Below are positions 32,138 to 34,079 of a stretch of DNA of 34,079 nt, one piece after another (position 1 is the stretch's first letter; each line of letters begins with the position of its first letter). The notes under the pieces were generated by a model. That model did not search any database, was not told where the DNA came from, and worked only from the letters and a program-made list of their open reading frames with translations. The stretch is from an uncultured Bacilli bacterium (lineage in GTDB: Bacteria; Bacillota_I; Bacilli_A; RFN20; CAG-826): the NCBI GenBank assembly GCA_944358755.1, contig CALVRY010000001.1, positions 1-34,079 on the forward strand, given 5' to 3'. The position numbers and the translations under genes were made by a program.

Positions 32138-34079
32138 CTAATGAATAACTCTTTTTACTTCGTAAATATCTTTTGTGCTAGTTAAAATACTTTCGACGTG
32201 ATTTAAAACGTTGGCATCACTAACATAAATTTGAGCATAAACGCTTGTTCTATTGGTATCTGGATGCATTTTAGCTGTCATTTCAGTACATTTAATCTTA
32301 TTTGAATTAAAGATATTTAAAATATCCGCAACTAAATTTTGACGATCTATACATTCGATAACAATATCAACTGGATATGATTTAATACCTAGATTTTCTT
32401 TCCAATGAACAGGAATTAATCTGTTTCTTAATCCTGTTACATTAGGGCAATTAATTCTATGAACTGTTATACCATTACCTTTTGTAACATAACCTACAAT
32501 GTTATCCCCTGGAATTGGCGTACAGCAATTTCCTAAGGTAATTTTAAAGCCAGTTTGACCATCAACAGTGACTGGGCAATTGTCGTCATCAAAGTTTTCT
32601 TTCTTAAAAAGTTTATTAAAATTATCGTCTTTCCTTTTAATTCCTAAAAAGTCTGCAATTTGACTTGGGTTAGGATTATGAGCACAAATTTGAATGAATA
32701 AGTCCTCAATAGTAGAAGATTGGTAGTTTTTTAGTACTTTTTCAGTATTTAATAAGTTCATCATTTCTCTTTCGTCGATACCTCTATCTTTGAAAAAGTC
32801 CTCTGCTATTTGTTTTCCTTGTCTAATTTTATCGTCTCTTAAATAGAGAGCGTTCTTCTTTTGTAAGAACTTTTTAATGTGACTTTTAGCACTATTTGTT
32901 TTAACAATATTTAACCAGTTTTCGTTTGGACCAGGTGATGTTTTTGAAGTTCTAATTTCGACGATATCACCTGTTTTTAAGACTGTATTTAATGGAACAA
33001 GATTTCCGTTAACCATTGCTCCTATTGCAGAATCACCAACTTTAGTATGAATTTTATAAGCTAAATCTAATGGGGTCGAACCATTTGGCAAATCGATGAC
33101 TTTTCCTTTTGGAGTAAAGACATAAACATTCGCTTCAAAAATATCTTTACTTAAAGATTCCATATATTCAGTCGCACTCTTATTTTGAGTTTCGCTATTT
33201 ATATGTAAGAAATCACGGAACCAATGAAGTTTTTCTTCAATTTCATGTTGCTCTTGTTTTGGACTATAATGACTTCCTTCTTTATATCTCCAGTGAGCTG
33301 CAACACCAGTTTCAGCAATTTCATCCATCTCTTTAGTACGAATTTGAACCTCAAAGATATTTCCATCACCTGCAATAATCGATGTATGTAAAGATTGATA
33401 CATATTTGGTTTAGGCATTGCGATATAATCCTTAAATCTACCAGGAATAGGTTTAAAATGTGCGTGAATCAAGCCTAAAATTTCGTAACAATTTAATTCT
33501 GTTTCGGTAATAATTCTTAAAGCTAAAAAGTCATAAATTTCATCAAATGTATGGCCTTTTAAATACATTTTCTTATAAATTGAGTAAATTGACTTAATAC
33601 GAGACTCAATTTCAAATTTTATATTTTGTTCAATTAAAATATCAGCTATTTTTTTCTTTAAATTGTTTAACGCTCTTGTTCTATTTTTAATTTTTTCATC
33701 AAGTTCGCGAGCTATTGCATGATATTCATCAGGTTTTTCGACTTCTAGAGATAAATCTTCGAGTTGACTTTCAACTCTATAAATACCTAAACGGTGGGCA
33801 ATTGGAGCAAAAACTTCAAGAGTTTCTTTAGCAAGAGCATGTTGTCTTTCAGGTTTAAGCGCCTTAACTGTTCTCATATTATGAAGTCTATCAGCAAGTT
33901 TAATAATAATAACACGAACATCTTTTGCCATACCTAAAAAGATTTTTTTATGATCTTCAGCTGCAAATTCCTCTTCGGTTCTATGTGAAAGTTTCAATCT
34001 TTGAATTTTTGTCAATGCATCAACAATTCATGCGCAATCTTCTCCATATAATTTCTTAATATCATCGATTGTGGTTTCA
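32138..34079 (-). CDS. rel: bifunctional (p)ppGpp synthetase/hydrolase Rel (5' end outside; in-frame TGA)
   Basis: RelA/SpoT-family stringent-response enzyme. The synthetase domain shows RFKDYIAMPKPNMYQSLHTS and EVQIRTKEMDEIAETGVAAHW. The TGS domain shows VYVFTPKGKVIDLPNGSTPLD, followed by the zinc-finger/RIS part (GNCCTPIPGDNIVGY, HRINCP) and a C-terminal ACT domain. The HD hydrolase part is only partly in the window. The homologous frame continues to the window edge but is interrupted by TGA at 34028-34030: GEDCA-stop-IVDALTK, where relatives read EEVA-x-LVDGVTK. The first downstream start candidate is a TTG at 34015, in the middle of the HD domain. Sequencing error at an edge, nonsense mutation or readthrough are all possible. 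Confidence 0.88.
32710..32747 (-). repeat. TACTA 11-bp phased array 7 (4 units) inside rel
   Basis: On the plus strand TAGTA, TGGTA, TAGTA and CAGTA begin at 32710, 32721, 32732 and 32743. On the coding strand the units read TACTG, TACTA, TACCA and TACTA, 11 bp apart. It lies in the helical region between TGS and zinc-finger domains of Rel (peptide NTEKVLKNYQSSTIED), where the protein is variable. Confidence 0.6.

Noticed and set aside
34028..34030. Genetic code 4 (TGA = Trp) for the whole organism
   Set aside because: glyQS, dnaG, trmK, the MBL gene, dinB and xseA end naturally in TGA, four of them in tight overlaps with the next start, and reading through trmK would add about 40 out-of-family residues.

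Overview
The window is AT-rich, densely coding DNA from a small-genome member of the Bacillota/Mycoplasmatota side of the Firmicutes (Bacilli, RF39/Erysipelotrichia-like by gene style). The evidence is Bacillus-type gene order (dnaG-sigA-trmK-nif3-ispH-cshB; plsY/parE/parC; yqeG-yqeH-yhbY-yqeK; asp23-nusB-xseA-xseB), a single-chain glycyl-tRNA synthetase, and short intergenic gaps. The genus is not identifiable from the sequence alone. Six genes end in TGA, four of them in start/stop overlaps with the next gene, so TGA is a real stop codon here.

Layout. From 1 to about 18.7 kb most genes are on the plus strand. They are the 3' end of glyQS, dnaG, the primary sigma factor, trmK and a Nif3-family gene; then a minus-strand IspH homologue, cshB, minus-strand ispG, rpmG, an MBL hydrolase, efp and a UPF0154 gene; then minus-strand plsY, divergent parE-parC (topoisomerase IV), a small membrane protein, and yqeG-yqeH-yhbY-yqeK. 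From 18.9 kb to the end everything is on the minus strand. Read in transcription order it is rel, hisS, aspS, tkt, asp23, nusB, xseA, xseB, dinB, xerD, deoB, a substrate-binding lipoprotein, an ABC permease, and a MazF/PemK-like protein. Housekeeping functions dominate: replication, transcription, tRNA charging and modification, ribosome assembly, isoprenoid synthesis and DNA repair. No tRNA, rRNA, CRISPR array or insertion sequence was seen, and no gene-free stretch exceeds 300 bases.

The most unusual signal is a family of seven short arrays of the pentamer TACTA (TAGTA on the other strand) repeated at exactly 11 bp, with 3 to 6 units each. Five lie at or between gene ends and two lie inside coding sequence (aspS and rel). 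Constant helical phasing and occurrence in both coding and non-coding DNA point to a recurrent chromosomal binding site for a cooperative DNA-binding protein.

Other points of note: an intact IspH homologue in the conserved ispH location in which all three iron-sulfur cysteines align with serine; an EF-P whose tip loop lacks the canonical PGKG; a histidyl-tRNA synthetase with a C-terminal tail of 10 His and 9 Cys in 36 residues; an in-frame TGA within rel; four genes with a -10 box exactly 6 bp from the ATG (probable leaderless mRNAs); and an ABC permease/binding-protein pair with no ATPase gene beside it.
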